Below, one piece after another: positions 16,386 through 24,273 of a stretch of 64,000 nucleotides of DNA. The position numbers and the translations under genes are program-made. Position 1 is the stretch's first letter. The number at the start of each line of letters is the position of its first letter. This DNA is from Amycolatopsis saalfeldensis (lineage in GTDB: Bacteria; Actinomycetota; Actinomycetes; Mycobacteriales; Pseudonocardiaceae): contig NZ_FOEF01000008.1 of assembly GCF_900110575.1 (NCBI RefSeq), positions 62,001 to 126,000 on the forward strand. Reading direction: 5' to 3'. The notes under the pieces are model-generated. The model worked only from the letters and a program-made list of their open reading frames with translations. It was not told the DNA's origin and made no database searches.

Positions 16386-16754
16386 ATGGAAATGGGTGCG
16401 ATACCGACCTTCGGCAGCGTGTGCCTCGACTGTCCCGACCCGGCGGCTCTCGCCGGGTTCTATCGGGCCTTGCTTGATTGGGACGAACCCAAGATTGGGG
16501 ACGGCTGGGTCACCCTCGTCAATCCACAGGGTGGCGCACGACTCGAATTCCAGCGGGTGGACGACTATCGCGCGCCCGAGTGGCCGTCGCCGGAGAAGCC
16601 GCAGCAGGCGCATCTCGACTTGGACGTCAAGGATCTCGAAGGGGCGCACGAGCGGGCGCTGGGGCTCGGCGCGCGGCTGCTCGACGCGTCGCCGAAGACC
16701 TTCCGGGTGTACGCCGATCCGGTCGGTCACCCGTTCTGCCTGTGCGCCTGCTGA
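16386..16754 (+). CDS. VOC (glyoxalase/bleomycin-resistance) family protein
   Basis: A 122-residue single-domain VOC protein with the expected two beta-alpha-beta-beta-beta modules: GSVCLDCPDPAALAGFYRAL with a WVTLVNPQGGARLEFQ strand, then AHLDLDVKDLEGAHERALGL and VYADPVGHPFCLC. The His in AHLDLDV and the Glu in RLEFQ fit the metal positions. The ATG at 16386 has GGAGGG at 16374-16379, six bases upstream; ATGs at 16380 and 16392 are alternatives. Many members are uncharacterised and some detoxify or bind small molecules. Confidence 0.85.
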   Translation: MEMGAIPTFGSVCLDCPDPAALAGFYRALLDWDEPKIGDGWVTLVNPQGGARLEFQRVDDYRAPEWPSPEKPQQAHLDLDVKDLEGAHERALGLGARLLDASPKTFRVYADPVGHPFCLCAC

Positions 16755-16787
16755 CGCGGCCCGCGAAAAATGCGTAGGCTCTGATAC

Positions 16788-17156
16788 GTGATTTGTCCGA
16801 AGTGTCAGAATCAGATGCGGACCGTCGACAAGAACGGGATCCACATCGACCAGTGCGACGGCTGCCGCGGCATCTTCCTGGACCGCGGTGAGCTGGAGCA
16901 GATCGTCGGCGCCGAAAGCTCCTACTACGGCCGGCAACAGCCGCCGCCGTACGGGGTGGCCGGGCCTCGGCCGGACTCGCCGAAGCCGTACCGCGGCGGC
17001 GGCGGTTACGCCGATTCGCCACGGCCCCACCGCGGGTACTCGGATTCGCCCCGCCCGTACGGCGGCCACGGCTACTCCGACTCCCCGCGGCCGTACGGCG
17101 GAGGCAACCACGGCGGCCGCCGCAAGCGCAGCTTCCTCGAGAACCTCTTCGACTGA
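16788..17156 (+). CDS. TFIIB-type zinc-ribbon protein with SDSPRPYGG repeats
   Basis: A 122-residue protein. The N-terminal 40 residues are a zf-TFIIB ribbon, with CPKCQNQM and the second pair in IDQCDGCRGIFLDRGELEQI. The rest is a Tyr/Pro/Gly-rich tail with four copies of a (S/A)DSPRPY/H-type repeat and a basic end (RRKRSFLENLF). The tail may bind nucleic acid or another protein. It starts at GTG 16788 and is followed after 15 bp by a kinase-like gene that also carries a zinc ribbon, so the two may be cotranscribed. Confidence 0.82.
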   Translation: MICPKCQNQMRTVDKNGIHIDQCDGCRGIFLDRGELEQIVGAESSYYGRQQPPPYGVAGPRPDSPKPYRGGGGYADSPRPHRGYSDSPRPYGGHGYSDSPRPYGGGNHGGRRKRSFLENLFD

Positions 17157-17171
17157 GCCGAGCCGAAGCCG

Positions 17172-17789
17172 GTGCTTGACCTCAGGATCTGCCCGGCCTG
17201 CGGCGACCGAGCCGAACGGCCGATCGCCACCGGCGAAACGTTGGTGTGCGGGCGATGCGGGCATCGGTGGCCGTTCCGGCGGCTGCCGCTGTTCGCGCTG
17301 ACCGGGCCGAGTGGCGCGGGCAAGTCGACCGTCGGGCCGGCGTTGGCCGCGAGGATGTCCGGTGACGTCGTGGTGCTGGAGCAGGACGTGCTCTGGACGG
17401 GCGCCCTGCGCGACGACGTCCCCGGTCACCCCGCGTTCCGCGCGGCCTGGTTGCGGATGGCGGCGATGCTGCACCAGAACGGCCGCCCGGTCGTGCTGTG
17501 CGGGACGGTCGCGCCGCCGGAGCTGGAACCCTTGCCAGAGCGCGTTTTCTTCGCCGAAGTGCACTATCTGGCGTTGGTCGCCGATCCCGCGGCCCTCCGC
17601 CGCCGGCTGCGCGCCCGGCCCGCCTGGCGCGAGTGGGACGAAGAGCGGATCGACGAGATGCTGGGCTTCAACGCCTGGATCCGCGGCCAGGCCGACCATT
17701 TCGACACCACCGAAGTGCCGTTGGACGAGACCGTCGCGCACGTCGAGAAGTGGGTTCGCGCCGGGCTCAAGCAGCCAGCGGCCACCTGA
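17172..17789 (+). CDS. Zinc-ribbon plus P-loop kinase-like ATPase
   Basis: A 205-residue protein. The first 35 residues form a Cys4 ribbon (ICPACGDRAE and LVCGRCGHRWPF). A P-loop follows (ALTGPSGAGKSTVGPALAAR), then an acidic strand (VVVLEQDVLW) and a lid-like Arg-rich segment (RRRLRARPAWREWDEERID). This resembles small nucleotide or metabolite kinases of the AAA_33 type. The substrate is unknown. Its 3' end overlaps the convergent methyltransferase gene by 23 bp. Confidence 0.78.
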   Translation: MLDLRICPACGDRAERPIATGETLVCGRCGHRWPFRRLPLFALTGPSGAGKSTVGPALAARMSGDVVVLEQDVLWTGALRDDVPGHPAFRAAWLRMAAMLHQNGRPVVLCGTVAPPELEPLPERVFFAEVHYLALVADPAALRRRLRARPAWREWDEERIDEMLGFNAWIRGQADHFDTTEVPLDETVAHVEKWVRAGLKQPAAT

Positions 17790-18939
17790 GCCCGTCCGGC
17801 TCGTCGAGCCAGAACTCCTGGTGCGGCCCGTCCACGGTGAGCCCGAAGCGGTCGCGCTCGGGTTTGCCCAGAGATTCCCACAGCACGTACGCGCGTTCGG
17901 CCAGGTCCCACAACGCGCGTGGACCGCCCTGGGCGACCTCGAACGTCCCGCCCGCTTTGCGGCAGCGGACCCACGAGCCGTCGGGATGGGTCAGCGCCAC
18001 CGGGCCCGGGTCGGCGCGGGTCAGGATCACGGACGTGCCGCTGGACGGCGCCTCGCGGACCGGGTGCACGTCCGGCAGCTCCAGCGACGCGAAGAACTCG
18101 AACCGGTGCTTCGGCTTGACCAGCAACGACATCGGCAGCCGCGTGGGGCGCCAGGCCGAGTCGTCCGGGACCGGCAGCGGCGCGGGCTCGGGGCGGCGGT
18201 GGGCGCGAAGCGGCATGAACCGGCCGTCGCGGGCCAGCACGCGGCCGGTGCCCTTCGCGCCTTCGCCCGCGACCAGGCGCACCAGGCCCGCGCCCAGCGG
18301 CCGGTTCAACGTCGTCACCACGAGACCGCCCGGCACGGTCTGCTCCAGCCAGGCCGGCGGGATCGTCGAGACCGACGCCGTGCACAGCACCCGGTCGAAC
18401 AGCACGCCCGCCGGGAAGCCGAGCGCGCCGTCGCCCACCGCGCAGGACGGGGCGTAGCCGCATGCTTGCAGGTGCTCGCGCGCCGCGGCCACCAGATCGG
18501 CGTCGATGTCCACAGTGGACACCTGGCCGGAGCCGCAGCGGTGGCTCAGCAGCCCCGCGTTGTACCCCGTGCCGGTGCCGACCTCCAGCACGCGCTGCCC
18601 GTCCTGCACGCGCAGCTCCTCCAGCATGATCGCCATGATCGCGGGCATGCTCGACGAGCTGGTGGGTGTCCCGGGAACGGGGCCACGGCGGGCTTCGGCC
18701 CAGCGCGACGGGTCGTCGTCGAGCTGGGTGACCAGGACTTCCGGCGAGTAGACGTGCTCCAGCCAGCCCGGGTCGCCGGAGTCCATCGCGGTCCAGCCGT
18801 CGCCGGACGGCAGGAAGAACCGCGGCAGGAACACGTGCCGCGGCACCGAGCGGAAGGCCTCGGCCCAGCGGTCGTCGTGCAGCGCGTCCTGTTCGACGAG
18901 GTGCTTGACCAGCCGGCGGCGCAGCCGTTGCGTGCCCAT
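17767..18939 (-). CDS. Protein-L-isoaspartate O-methyltransferase family protein
   Basis: A 390-residue protein whose N-terminal two thirds match PCMT enzymes: PRHVFLPRFF, the SAM motif I VLEVGTGTGYNAGLLSH, the acidic VSTVDIDADLV and DRVLCTASVSTIPPAWLEQ with PGGLVV. The extra C-terminal about 150 residues are typical of actinobacterial relatives. It may repair damaged Asp residues or modify a peptide; some relatives act in peptide maturation. The ATG at 18939 is chosen and a GTG at 18948 is possible. No peptide precursor is seen nearby. Confidence 0.83.
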   Translation of the reverse strand: MGTQRLRRRLVKHLVEQDALHDDRWAEAFRSVPRHVFLPRFFLPSGDGWTAMDSGDPGWLEHVYSPEVLVTQLDDDPSRWAEARRGPVPGTPTSSSSMPAIMAIMLEELRVQDGQRVLEVGTGTGYNAGLLSHRCGSGQVSTVDIDADLVAAAREHLQACGYAPSCAVGDGALGFPAGVLFDRVLCTASVSTIPPAWLEQTVPGGLVVTTLNRPLGAGLVRLVAGEGAKGTGRVLARDGRFMPLRAHRRPEPAPLPVPDDSAWRPTRLPMSLLVKPKHRFEFFASLELPDVHPVREAPSSGTSVILTRADPGPVALTHPDGSWVRCRKAGGTFEVAQGGPRALWDLAERAYVLWESLGKPERDRFGLTVDGPHQEFWLDEPDGLRWPLAA

Positions 18940-18980
18940 GGACTCCACCGTAACCGGGTGAGCGGCAACACACCCGATCG

Positions 18981-19013
18981 TTGCAAGCAGAGTGCTTGCA
19001 ACTGCTAGCACTC
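18981..19013. promoter_or_regulatory. Overlapping inverted repeats upstream of the hbhA operon
   Basis: TTGCAAG (18981-18987) pairs with CTTGCAA (18995-19001) around seven bases. GAGTGCT (18990-18996) and AGCACTC (19007-19013) form a second, overlapping pair. The second half-sites resemble CIRCE halves but point the wrong way round, so HrcA control is unlikely. Position suggests an operator for the XRE gene that follows. Confidence 0.5.
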
Positions 19014-19050
19014 GCGCGTACTGTCAAACGTGTCGCGAGGAGGTGACCGG

Positions 19051-19488
19051 ATGACAGAACCCGGCGGAGCCCAGAACCCGATGGAGAAGGTCGCGGACAT
19101 CGCTTCCGACATCGGCGAGTACATCCGGCAGCAGCGCAGCAGCGCGAAGATCTCGTTGCGGCAGCTGTCGAAACTCGCCGGAGTGTCCAATCCGTACCTG
19201 AGCCAGATCGAGCGCGGGGTCCGCAAGCCCAGCGCGGAAATCCTGCAGCAGATCGCCAAGGGCCTGCGCATCTCGGCCGAGGCGCTCTACGTGCAGGCAG
19301 GAATCCTCGATCTGCCCACCGGCGGCCCGGTCGGCGACTCGATCCGCGCCGACGCCGAGCTGACCGAACGGCAGAAGCAGGTCCTGCTCGACGTCTACGA
19401 GTCCTTCCGGCGCGAGAACGCCGCGGCCCGGCCGGCCGCGGAGACCACCCAGACCACTACTGAAGACACCACTGAGGAGTCGGCATGA
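19051..19488 (+). CDS. XRE family regulator upstream of hbhA
   Basis: A 145-residue protein with a classic XRE helix-turn-helix (KISLRQLSKLAGVSNPYLSQ, then IERGVRKPSAEILQQIAKGL) and a short C-terminal helix and Thr-rich tail. The ATG at 19051 has an excellent ribosome site (AGGAGGTGA, 19038-19046), so the upstream GTG at 19030 is rejected. The stop overlaps the hbhA ATG (ATGA). It is the counterpart of mycobacterial Rv0474, which precedes hbhA in the same way. Confidence 0.9.
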   Translation: MTEPGGAQNPMEKVADIASDIGEYIRQQRSSAKISLRQLSKLAGVSNPYLSQIERGVRKPSAEILQQIAKGLRISAEALYVQAGILDLPTGGPVGDSIRADAELTERQKQVLLDVYESFRRENAAARPAAETTQTTTEDTTEESA

Positions 19489-20174
19489 CCACGCCCACCA
19501 CCAAGGACGTCCGCAAGGCCGTCGACACCGCCCTCGAGCAGGTCCGCACCCCGCTGCTCGCCGCGCTCGGCGCCGGCAACCTGGCCAGCCAGGCCGTCGT
19601 GGACGCCGTCGCCAAGGCCCGCGAGAACGTGACCAAGAGCGGCGAGGCCGCCCGCAAGAACCTCGAGGAGATCCCGACCGACGTCGAGGGCCTCCGCGAG
19701 AAGCTCGACCCGGCCGAGCTGCGCAAGGTCATCGACGAGTACACCGAGGCCGCGCTCAAGCTGTACAACAAGCTGGCCGAGTCCGGCGAGCAGGCCTGGG
19801 ACAAGATCTCGGCTCAGCCGCAGGTCAAGAAGGCCATCGAGCAGCTGGAGGACGCGCTGTCCACCGCGCAGGAGCGCGTGGACGGGCTGACCGGCGAGAC
19901 CCGTGAGCGCGTGGACGGCGTGCTGGCCAAGGTGACCAAGCGCACCCGCTCGGTCGGCGAGAAGGCCGCCCGCAAGGTGACCGAGGTCGCCGGCGAGACC
20001 GCGGACGCCGTGGAGGAGCTGGGTGGCGAGCTCGCCCACGAGACCCGCTCGGTGACCCGCAAGGCCGCCAACCGCACCGCGCCGAAGACGACCAGCCCGG
20101 CCGCGCGCCGCACCACCACGACCACCAGCACCGCCGCGGCCAAGAAGCCGGCCGCGCCGAAGACCGACAAGTAA
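19485..20174 (+). CDS. hbhA: Heparin-binding haemagglutinin homologue (HBHA-like)
   Basis: A 229-residue, almost entirely helical protein with a long coiled-coil (about residues 30-190, rich in Glu, Lys and Ala) and a Lys/Ala/Pro/Thr-rich C-terminal tail ending KKPAAPKTDK. This matches HBHA, the mycobacterial surface adhesin whose basic tail binds heparan sulfate. In a soil organism it is more likely a cell-envelope or lipid-associated structural protein. The XRE gene upstream and the DUF2516 gene downstream copy the Rv0474-Rv0476 order. The start overlaps the XRE stop. Confidence 0.85.
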   Translation: MTTPTTKDVRKAVDTALEQVRTPLLAALGAGNLASQAVVDAVAKARENVTKSGEAARKNLEEIPTDVEGLREKLDPAELRKVIDEYTEAALKLYNKLAESGEQAWDKISAQPQVKKAIEQLEDALSTAQERVDGLTGETRERVDGVLAKVTKRTRSVGEKAARKVTEVAGETADAVEELGGELAHETRSVTRKAANRTAPKTTSPAARRTTTTTSTAAAKKPAAPKTDK

Positions 20175-20187
20175 CGACAGCGTCCCA

Positions 20188-20223
20188 CTGGCCCCGGCAC
20201 CCCGCGAGGAGTGCCGGGGCCAG
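20188..20223 (+). terminator. Terminator after hbhA
   Basis: CTGGCCCCGGCAC (20188-20200) pairs perfectly with GTGCCGGGGCCAG (20211-20223) around a 10-nt loop, 14 bases after the hbhA stop. Confidence 0.85.
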
Positions 20224-20257
20224 AGTCGTCCCGGCGGCCTGCCGTAAGCTGGAAAAC

Positions 20258-20551
20258 GTGCTGGTTGCCACTTGGATCCTCGGGGTCATCCACTGGGGCA
20301 GCGCCTTGGTCGGGCTCTTCGCCTTCGTACACGCGCTGTTCCAGCGGTCGGACGCCTACTCGGCCGCCGATCGCCGGACCAAGCCGATCTGGTCGCTGAT
20401 CACCTTCGGCGCCACCCTCGCGCTGGCGCTGTTCTGGCTGCAGGACGCCGGGTTCATCTTCTGGGTGCCGGCGATGGCCGCGGTGCTCGTCTACCTGGTC
20501 GACGTGCGGCCGCGGCTGAACGAGGTCCAGCGCGGCAAGCGCAACTGGTGA
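20258..20551 (+). CDS. DUF2516 family membrane protein
   Basis: A 97-residue protein with three hydrophobic segments (WILGVIHWGSALVGLFAFVH, LITFGATLALALFWLQ and FIFWVPAMAAVLVYLVDV) and the family loop ADRRTKPIW. It corresponds to mycobacterial Rv0476, next to hbhA. The start is GTG at 20258. Function unknown. Confidence 0.88.
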   Translation: MLVATWILGVIHWGSALVGLFAFVHALFQRSDAYSAADRRTKPIWSLITFGATLALALFWLQDAGFIFWVPAMAAVLVYLVDVRPRLNEVQRGKRNW

Positions 20552-20568
20552 AGCCGTAGCCTGGCGAA

Positions 20569-21114
20569 GTGACCACCTGGAGCATTGCCGGGACCCTCAC
20601 CGTCGTTCCCGCGCCCACCCGCACCGAACTGCTCGCCGAACCCGTCGCGAAGGCGCTCGCCGCGCTCGCTTCGCCGGAGGCCGTCGGCGTCACGGAGATC
20701 GATCCCGAGCTGGCTGACACCGCCGCCTTCTGTGAGGCGTACGGCTCGCCGCTCGACGCGTCCGCGAACTGTGTGGTCGTCGCCGGCAAACGGGCCGGTG
20801 AGGTCCGCTTCGCCGCCGCGATGGTGCTCGCCACCACTCGCGCCGACGTCAACGGAGTGATCAAGCGGCGCCTCGACGTGCGCAAGGCATCGTTCGCGCC
20901 GATGGACGAGGCTGTTTCGCTCACGGGCATGGAGTACGGCGGCATCACGCCCGTCGGCCTGCCCGCGGAATGGCCGATCCTGATCGACGCCGCGGTCGCT
21001 GCCGCGCCGGAACTGGTGATCGGCAGCGGGATCCGCGGCAGCAAGCTGCTGATCTCCGGTGCCGCGCTCGCGTCGCTGCCGAACGCGGAGGTCATCGAGG
21101 GCCTCGCCCGGTGA
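20569..21114 (+). CDS. YbaK/ProX-type aminoacyl-tRNA deacylase domain protein
   Basis: A 181-residue single-domain protein of the YbaK/prolyl-tRNA-associated family: CVVVAGKRAGEVRFAAAMVL, DVNGVIKRRLDVRKASFAPM and GMEYGGITPVGLPAEWPILI. Members hydrolyse mischarged aminoacyl-tRNA, with the conserved Lys in the KRRLDVRK region. The start is GTG 20569. Its stop overlaps the next GTG (GTGA), so it is the first gene of a tight three-gene operon with an ornithine-cyclodeaminase-like and a lyase-like gene. That linkage suggests a role with an unusual amino acid (inference). Confidence 0.85.
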   Translation: MTTWSIAGTLTVVPAPTRTELLAEPVAKALAALASPEAVGVTEIDPELADTAAFCEAYGSPLDASANCVVVAGKRAGEVRFAAAMVLATTRADVNGVIKRRLDVRKASFAPMDEAVSLTGMEYGGITPVGLPAEWPILIDAAVAAAPELVIGSGIRGSKLLISGAALASLPNAEVIEGLAR

Positions 21115-22118
21115 CGTCCGTCTGGATGCGGTACCTGAGCGGCGCGGACATCGACTCGCTCGGTGTCACGCACGCGGACATCGTCGGCGCGGTCGAGGAC
21201 GTGCTGGTCGACCACGGGCACGGCGACGTCGTCTTCGAGCCGCGCACGCACCTCGTGCCGGACAACGGCGGCAAGGGGCACTTCAACATCCTGCGCGGGC
21301 ACCTGTCGGCGAAGCAGGTCAGCGGCGTGAAGGTGGTCGGCGACTTCGTCTCGAACTTCGAGCGCGGGCTGCCCAGCGAGATGGCGCTGATCCTGTTGCT
21401 CGACCCGGAGACGGGCATGCCGCGCGCGATCGTCGACGGCACCATGATCACCGAGGCCCGCACCGGCGCGATGACGGCGGTGGGCGCGAAGTACCTGGCG
21501 CGGCCCGGTTCGAAGGTGCTCGGCCACGTCGGCGCGCGCGGCACGGCGTGGTGGAACGTGGTGCTGCTGGACTCGATCTTCGACTTCGACGAGATCCGCG
21601 TCACCAGCAAACGGCCCGAGTCGCGGGAGGAGTTCGGGCAGCGGCTTTCGGCTGAGCTCGGCAAGGAGGTCCGCGTCTGCGCCGATGCCGCCTCGACGCT
21701 CGACGGCGCCGACGTGCTCGTGGAGGCCTCTCGGCTGAACGAGCCGGAAGCGTTGGTGCGCAAGGAGTTCCTGCGTCCGGGCACCTTCCTCGTCCCGTAC
21801 GGCACGATCAGCGCGCTGGAGCTGACGCTGCTCGACGCCGTGGACAAGCTCGTGGTCGACAACTGGCGGGAATCGCAGTCCGGCAACCCCCGGTTCGGCG
21901 CGCTGCGGCCGCAGCTGAACGCGGGCCTGCTCACCGAGGACGGCGTGTACGCGGAGATCGGCGACATCGTGGCGGGCGGCAAACCCGGCCGGGAGAACGA
22001 CGAGGAGCGCATCCTGTTCTGGCACCGCGGACTGTCCACAACGGACGTCGCGGTGGCGAACATGATCCTGCAGCGGGCCGAAGCGGCGGACGCCGGCACG
22101 ATGCTGCCGTACCGATGA
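21111..22118 (+). CDS. Ornithine cyclodeaminase / mu-crystallin family protein
   Basis: A 335-residue OCD-family protein: VKVVGDFVSNFERGLPSEMA, LLDPETGMPRAIVDGTMITE, ARTGAMTAVGAKYLARPGSK, then a nucleotide-binding segment LGHVGARGTAWWN in place of the usual GxGxQA. Members are NAD-dependent cyclodeaminases or dehydrogenases of amino acids and imines; some are labelled tyramine oxidase subunit B. It is coupled by overlaps to the genes on both sides (GTGA and ATGA). Substrate unknown. Confidence 0.83.
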   Translation: MTSVWMRYLSGADIDSLGVTHADIVGAVEDVLVDHGHGDVVFEPRTHLVPDNGGKGHFNILRGHLSAKQVSGVKVVGDFVSNFERGLPSEMALILLLDPETGMPRAIVDGTMITEARTGAMTAVGAKYLARPGSKVLGHVGARGTAWWNVVLLDSIFDFDEIRVTSKRPESREEFGQRLSAELGKEVRVCADAASTLDGADVLVEASRLNEPEALVRKEFLRPGTFLVPYGTISALELTLLDAVDKLVVDNWRESQSGNPRFGALRPQLNAGLLTEDGVYAEIGDIVAGGKPGRENDEERILFWHRGLSTTDVAVANMILQRAEAADAGTMLPYR

Positions 22119-23563
22119 TCGCCCGCGAGCCGGACGACGTCATCCGCGCGGACCCCGCGCGGATCGAGCTGGACCCGGCGCTGCTGGCGTCGGTCCGCGC
22201 GAACCGTTCGGCGATGCTGGCCGCGCTGGATGCCGCCGAGGGACCGATCTATGGCGTCAACACCGGCATGGGGCGGCTCGCGGGCGTCCGGCTGTCCACC
22301 GCACAGCAGGCCGAGCACCAGCGGAACCTGCTGGTGGGCCGGGCCGTCGGGGGTCCGCCGTGGCTCTCGCCGGAGCTGACGCGGGCGTTGATGCGCATGC
22401 GGCTGCGCAGTTTCCTGCGGCCGGAGGCGGCGGTGAGCGCCGAGCTGGTCTCGTTCCTGGCGGACCGGCTCAACGACGGGTTCACCCCCGCGGTGCCGCG
22501 CGGCGGGCTGGGCAGCGCGGGCGAGATCATCCCGCTGGCACACGCGTTCCAGACTTTCGCCGGCCTCGGCTCGGTGCTGGAGGACGGGGTGGTGGTGCCC
22601 GCGGCGGAAGCGTTGCGCCGCCGCGGGGTGCGGCCGTTCGAGCCGGGGCCGAAGGAGGGCGCGAGCCTGATCCAGGGCTCGCCGCTGGCGCAGGCCTATG
22701 CGTGGACGACCAGCGGGAGCGTGCACCAGCTCGTCGACCTGCAGACGCTGTGCGCCGCGATCGCCGTGGACGTCACGGGTGCGCCGCGCTCGGTCTACCA
22801 GTACGCGATCCCGAACCCGCACGTCACGGCCGTGCTCGCCGAGTTCTCCGAGCTGACTTCCGGCGCCCTCGCGCGTCCCGGGGTGGTGCAGGCGCCGGTC
22901 TCCCTGCGCGTGGGCCCGCGGGTGATCGGCTTCCTGGACCAGGTGTGCGCCGACCTCGTGGCCACGCTGCGCGAGTCCTGGGACACGCCGGGTGACTCAC
23001 CGTCGTTTGTGGACGGTGCCTTCGTGCCGACCACGGGGTACCACGCGGCCGATCTCGGGCTGCGGATGGACGCGGTGAAGGCGGCGGTGGTGCACGTCGG
23101 CGAGGTCGCGGTGCAGCGGCTGCACCGGCTGCTGGACCCGCAGTTCAGCGGGCTGCCGGCGCAGCTGGCCGTGGACCCGGGGCCGCAGGCCGGGCTGACG
23201 CCGCTGCACAAACGCGCGGTGGGGGAGCTGCATGCGTTGCGCCGCTTGGCTTCGCCGGCGACGATCGGCTCACTCGACACGTCGGCGGGCCAGGAGGACG
23301 TGCAGGCGTTCGCGTGGGCGGCCGGGGCCGAGCTGGAAACGGCGATCGGGCACCTGTTCACCATCACGGCGTGCGAGCTGATCGCCGGCGCCCAGGCCCG
23401 CCACCTCGGCGCCGGCGACGGCGCGCCCGGGCTGGCCGGGGCGTACCGCTGGATCGCCGCGACCGTCCCGCCGGTGCTGGTGGACCGCCCGCTGGGCCCG
23501 GACGTCGACCGGCTCGTGGCGGTTTGCCGGGAGACCTACGTCGACCAGCTGGCGGACCTTTAG
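22115..23563 (+). CDS. Aromatic amino acid ammonia-lyase homologue with altered MIO triad
   Basis: A 482-residue protein of the HAL/PAL fold: YGVNTGMGRLAG (Tyr lid), GSVHQLVDLQTL and SAGQEDVQAFAWAAG (conserved Glu). The cofactor site, normally Ala-Ser-Gly in GASGDLAPLAH, reads GSAGEIIPLAH, so the order is Ser-Ala-Gly and the residue that becomes the MIO double bond is Ala. Other active-site positions also look changed: EGASLIQGS for EGLALING (Asn to Gln), QAPVSLRVGP for QDPYSLR (Tyr to Val) and LLVGRAVG for LVLSHAAG (His to Arg). It is probably a pseudo-lyase or a new activity. The start overlaps the OCD stop by four bases. Confidence 0.82.
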   Translation: MIAREPDDVIRADPARIELDPALLASVRANRSAMLAALDAAEGPIYGVNTGMGRLAGVRLSTAQQAEHQRNLLVGRAVGGPPWLSPELTRALMRMRLRSFLRPEAAVSAELVSFLADRLNDGFTPAVPRGGLGSAGEIIPLAHAFQTFAGLGSVLEDGVVVPAAEALRRRGVRPFEPGPKEGASLIQGSPLAQAYAWTTSGSVHQLVDLQTLCAAIAVDVTGAPRSVYQYAIPNPHVTAVLAEFSELTSGALARPGVVQAPVSLRVGPRVIGFLDQVCADLVATLRESWDTPGDSPSFVDGAFVPTTGYHAADLGLRMDAVKAAVVHVGEVAVQRLHRLLDPQFSGLPAQLAVDPGPQAGLTPLHKRAVGELHALRRLASPATIGSLDTSAGQEDVQAFAWAAGAELETAIGHLFTITACELIAGAQARHLGAGDGAPGLAGAYRWIAATVPPVLVDRPLGPDVDRLVAVCRETYVDQLADL

Positions 23564-24273
23564 GACTCGCGGCGCGCGTTCTGCAGGGCGAGGCCCTTCG
23601 GGGTGGCCCAGCGTGTCAGCAGCGAGAAGATGCCTTCGCACACCAGCGCCAGGACGATCACGGCGATGCCGCCGCCGAAGATCTCGCCGTAGCCCTGCAC
23701 GCCTTCGGCGAAGCCGTCGACGATGTAGCGGCCGAGGCCGCCGCCGTCATTGACGATGGCGCCGATCGCGACGGTGGCCACGAGCTGCAGGAAGGCCACG
23801 CGCGCGCCCGCCACGATCACCGGCGACGCCAGCGGCAGCTCCAGCTTCAGCATGATCTGCCATTCGCGGTAGCCGGTGCCGCGCGCGGCGTCCACCGTTT
23901 CCTGCTCCAGCTGGACGACGCCGGCGTAGGTGTTCGTGAACAGCGGCGGCAGGGCCAGGCCGACCAGCGCCAGCAGCAGCGGCCAGAAGTTCGTGTCCGC
24001 GCCCCACCGGCTGGCCAGGAACCAGAACAGGATGATCAGCCCGAAGCTCGGGATCGCGCGCCCGATGTTCACCGCGCTGCTCGCCAGGAACGCGCCGCGC
24101 CGGTAGTGCGCGAGCCACACCGCCGCCGGGATCGTCAGCACGGCCGCGACGAGCAGGGACAGCACGGAGAACCAGAGGTGCTCGACCGTCCGGTACGGGA
24201 TGCCGGCCGGGTCCGTCCAGCTCCACCGGTTCGGGTCGGACAGCCACTGGCCCAGCTGCGTGAAGACGTTCAT
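23560..24273 (-). CDS. Glycine betaine/choline-type ABC transporter permease (OpuCD-like)
   Basis: A 237-residue permease with about six helices and the EAA-type loop EQETVDAARGTGYREWQIML before LPLASPVIVAGARVAF. The call to the OpuC/ProW class rests on the loop and the betaine-type binding protein nearby. The ATG at 24273 overlaps the stop of the upstream permease gene (ATGA). Its own stop overlaps the convergent lyase gene by four bases. No ATP-binding subunit is present in this operon. Confidence 0.88.
   Translation of the reverse strand: MNVFTQLGQWLSDPNRWSWTDPAGIPYRTVEHLWFSVLSLLVAAVLTIPAAVWLAHYRRGAFLASSAVNIGRAIPSFGLIILFWFLASRWGADTNFWPLLLALVGLALPPLFTNTYAGVVQLEQETVDAARGTGYREWQIMLKLELPLASPVIVAGARVAFLQLVATVAIGAIVNDGGGLGRYIVDGFAEGVQGYGEIFGGGIAVIVLALVCEGIFSLLTRWATPKGLALQNARRES

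Noticed and set aside
18990-19013. CIRCE element for HrcA
   Set aside because: The half-sites are in the opposite order to CIRCE (GAGTGCT first, AGCACTC second) with no flanking TTA/TAA match.
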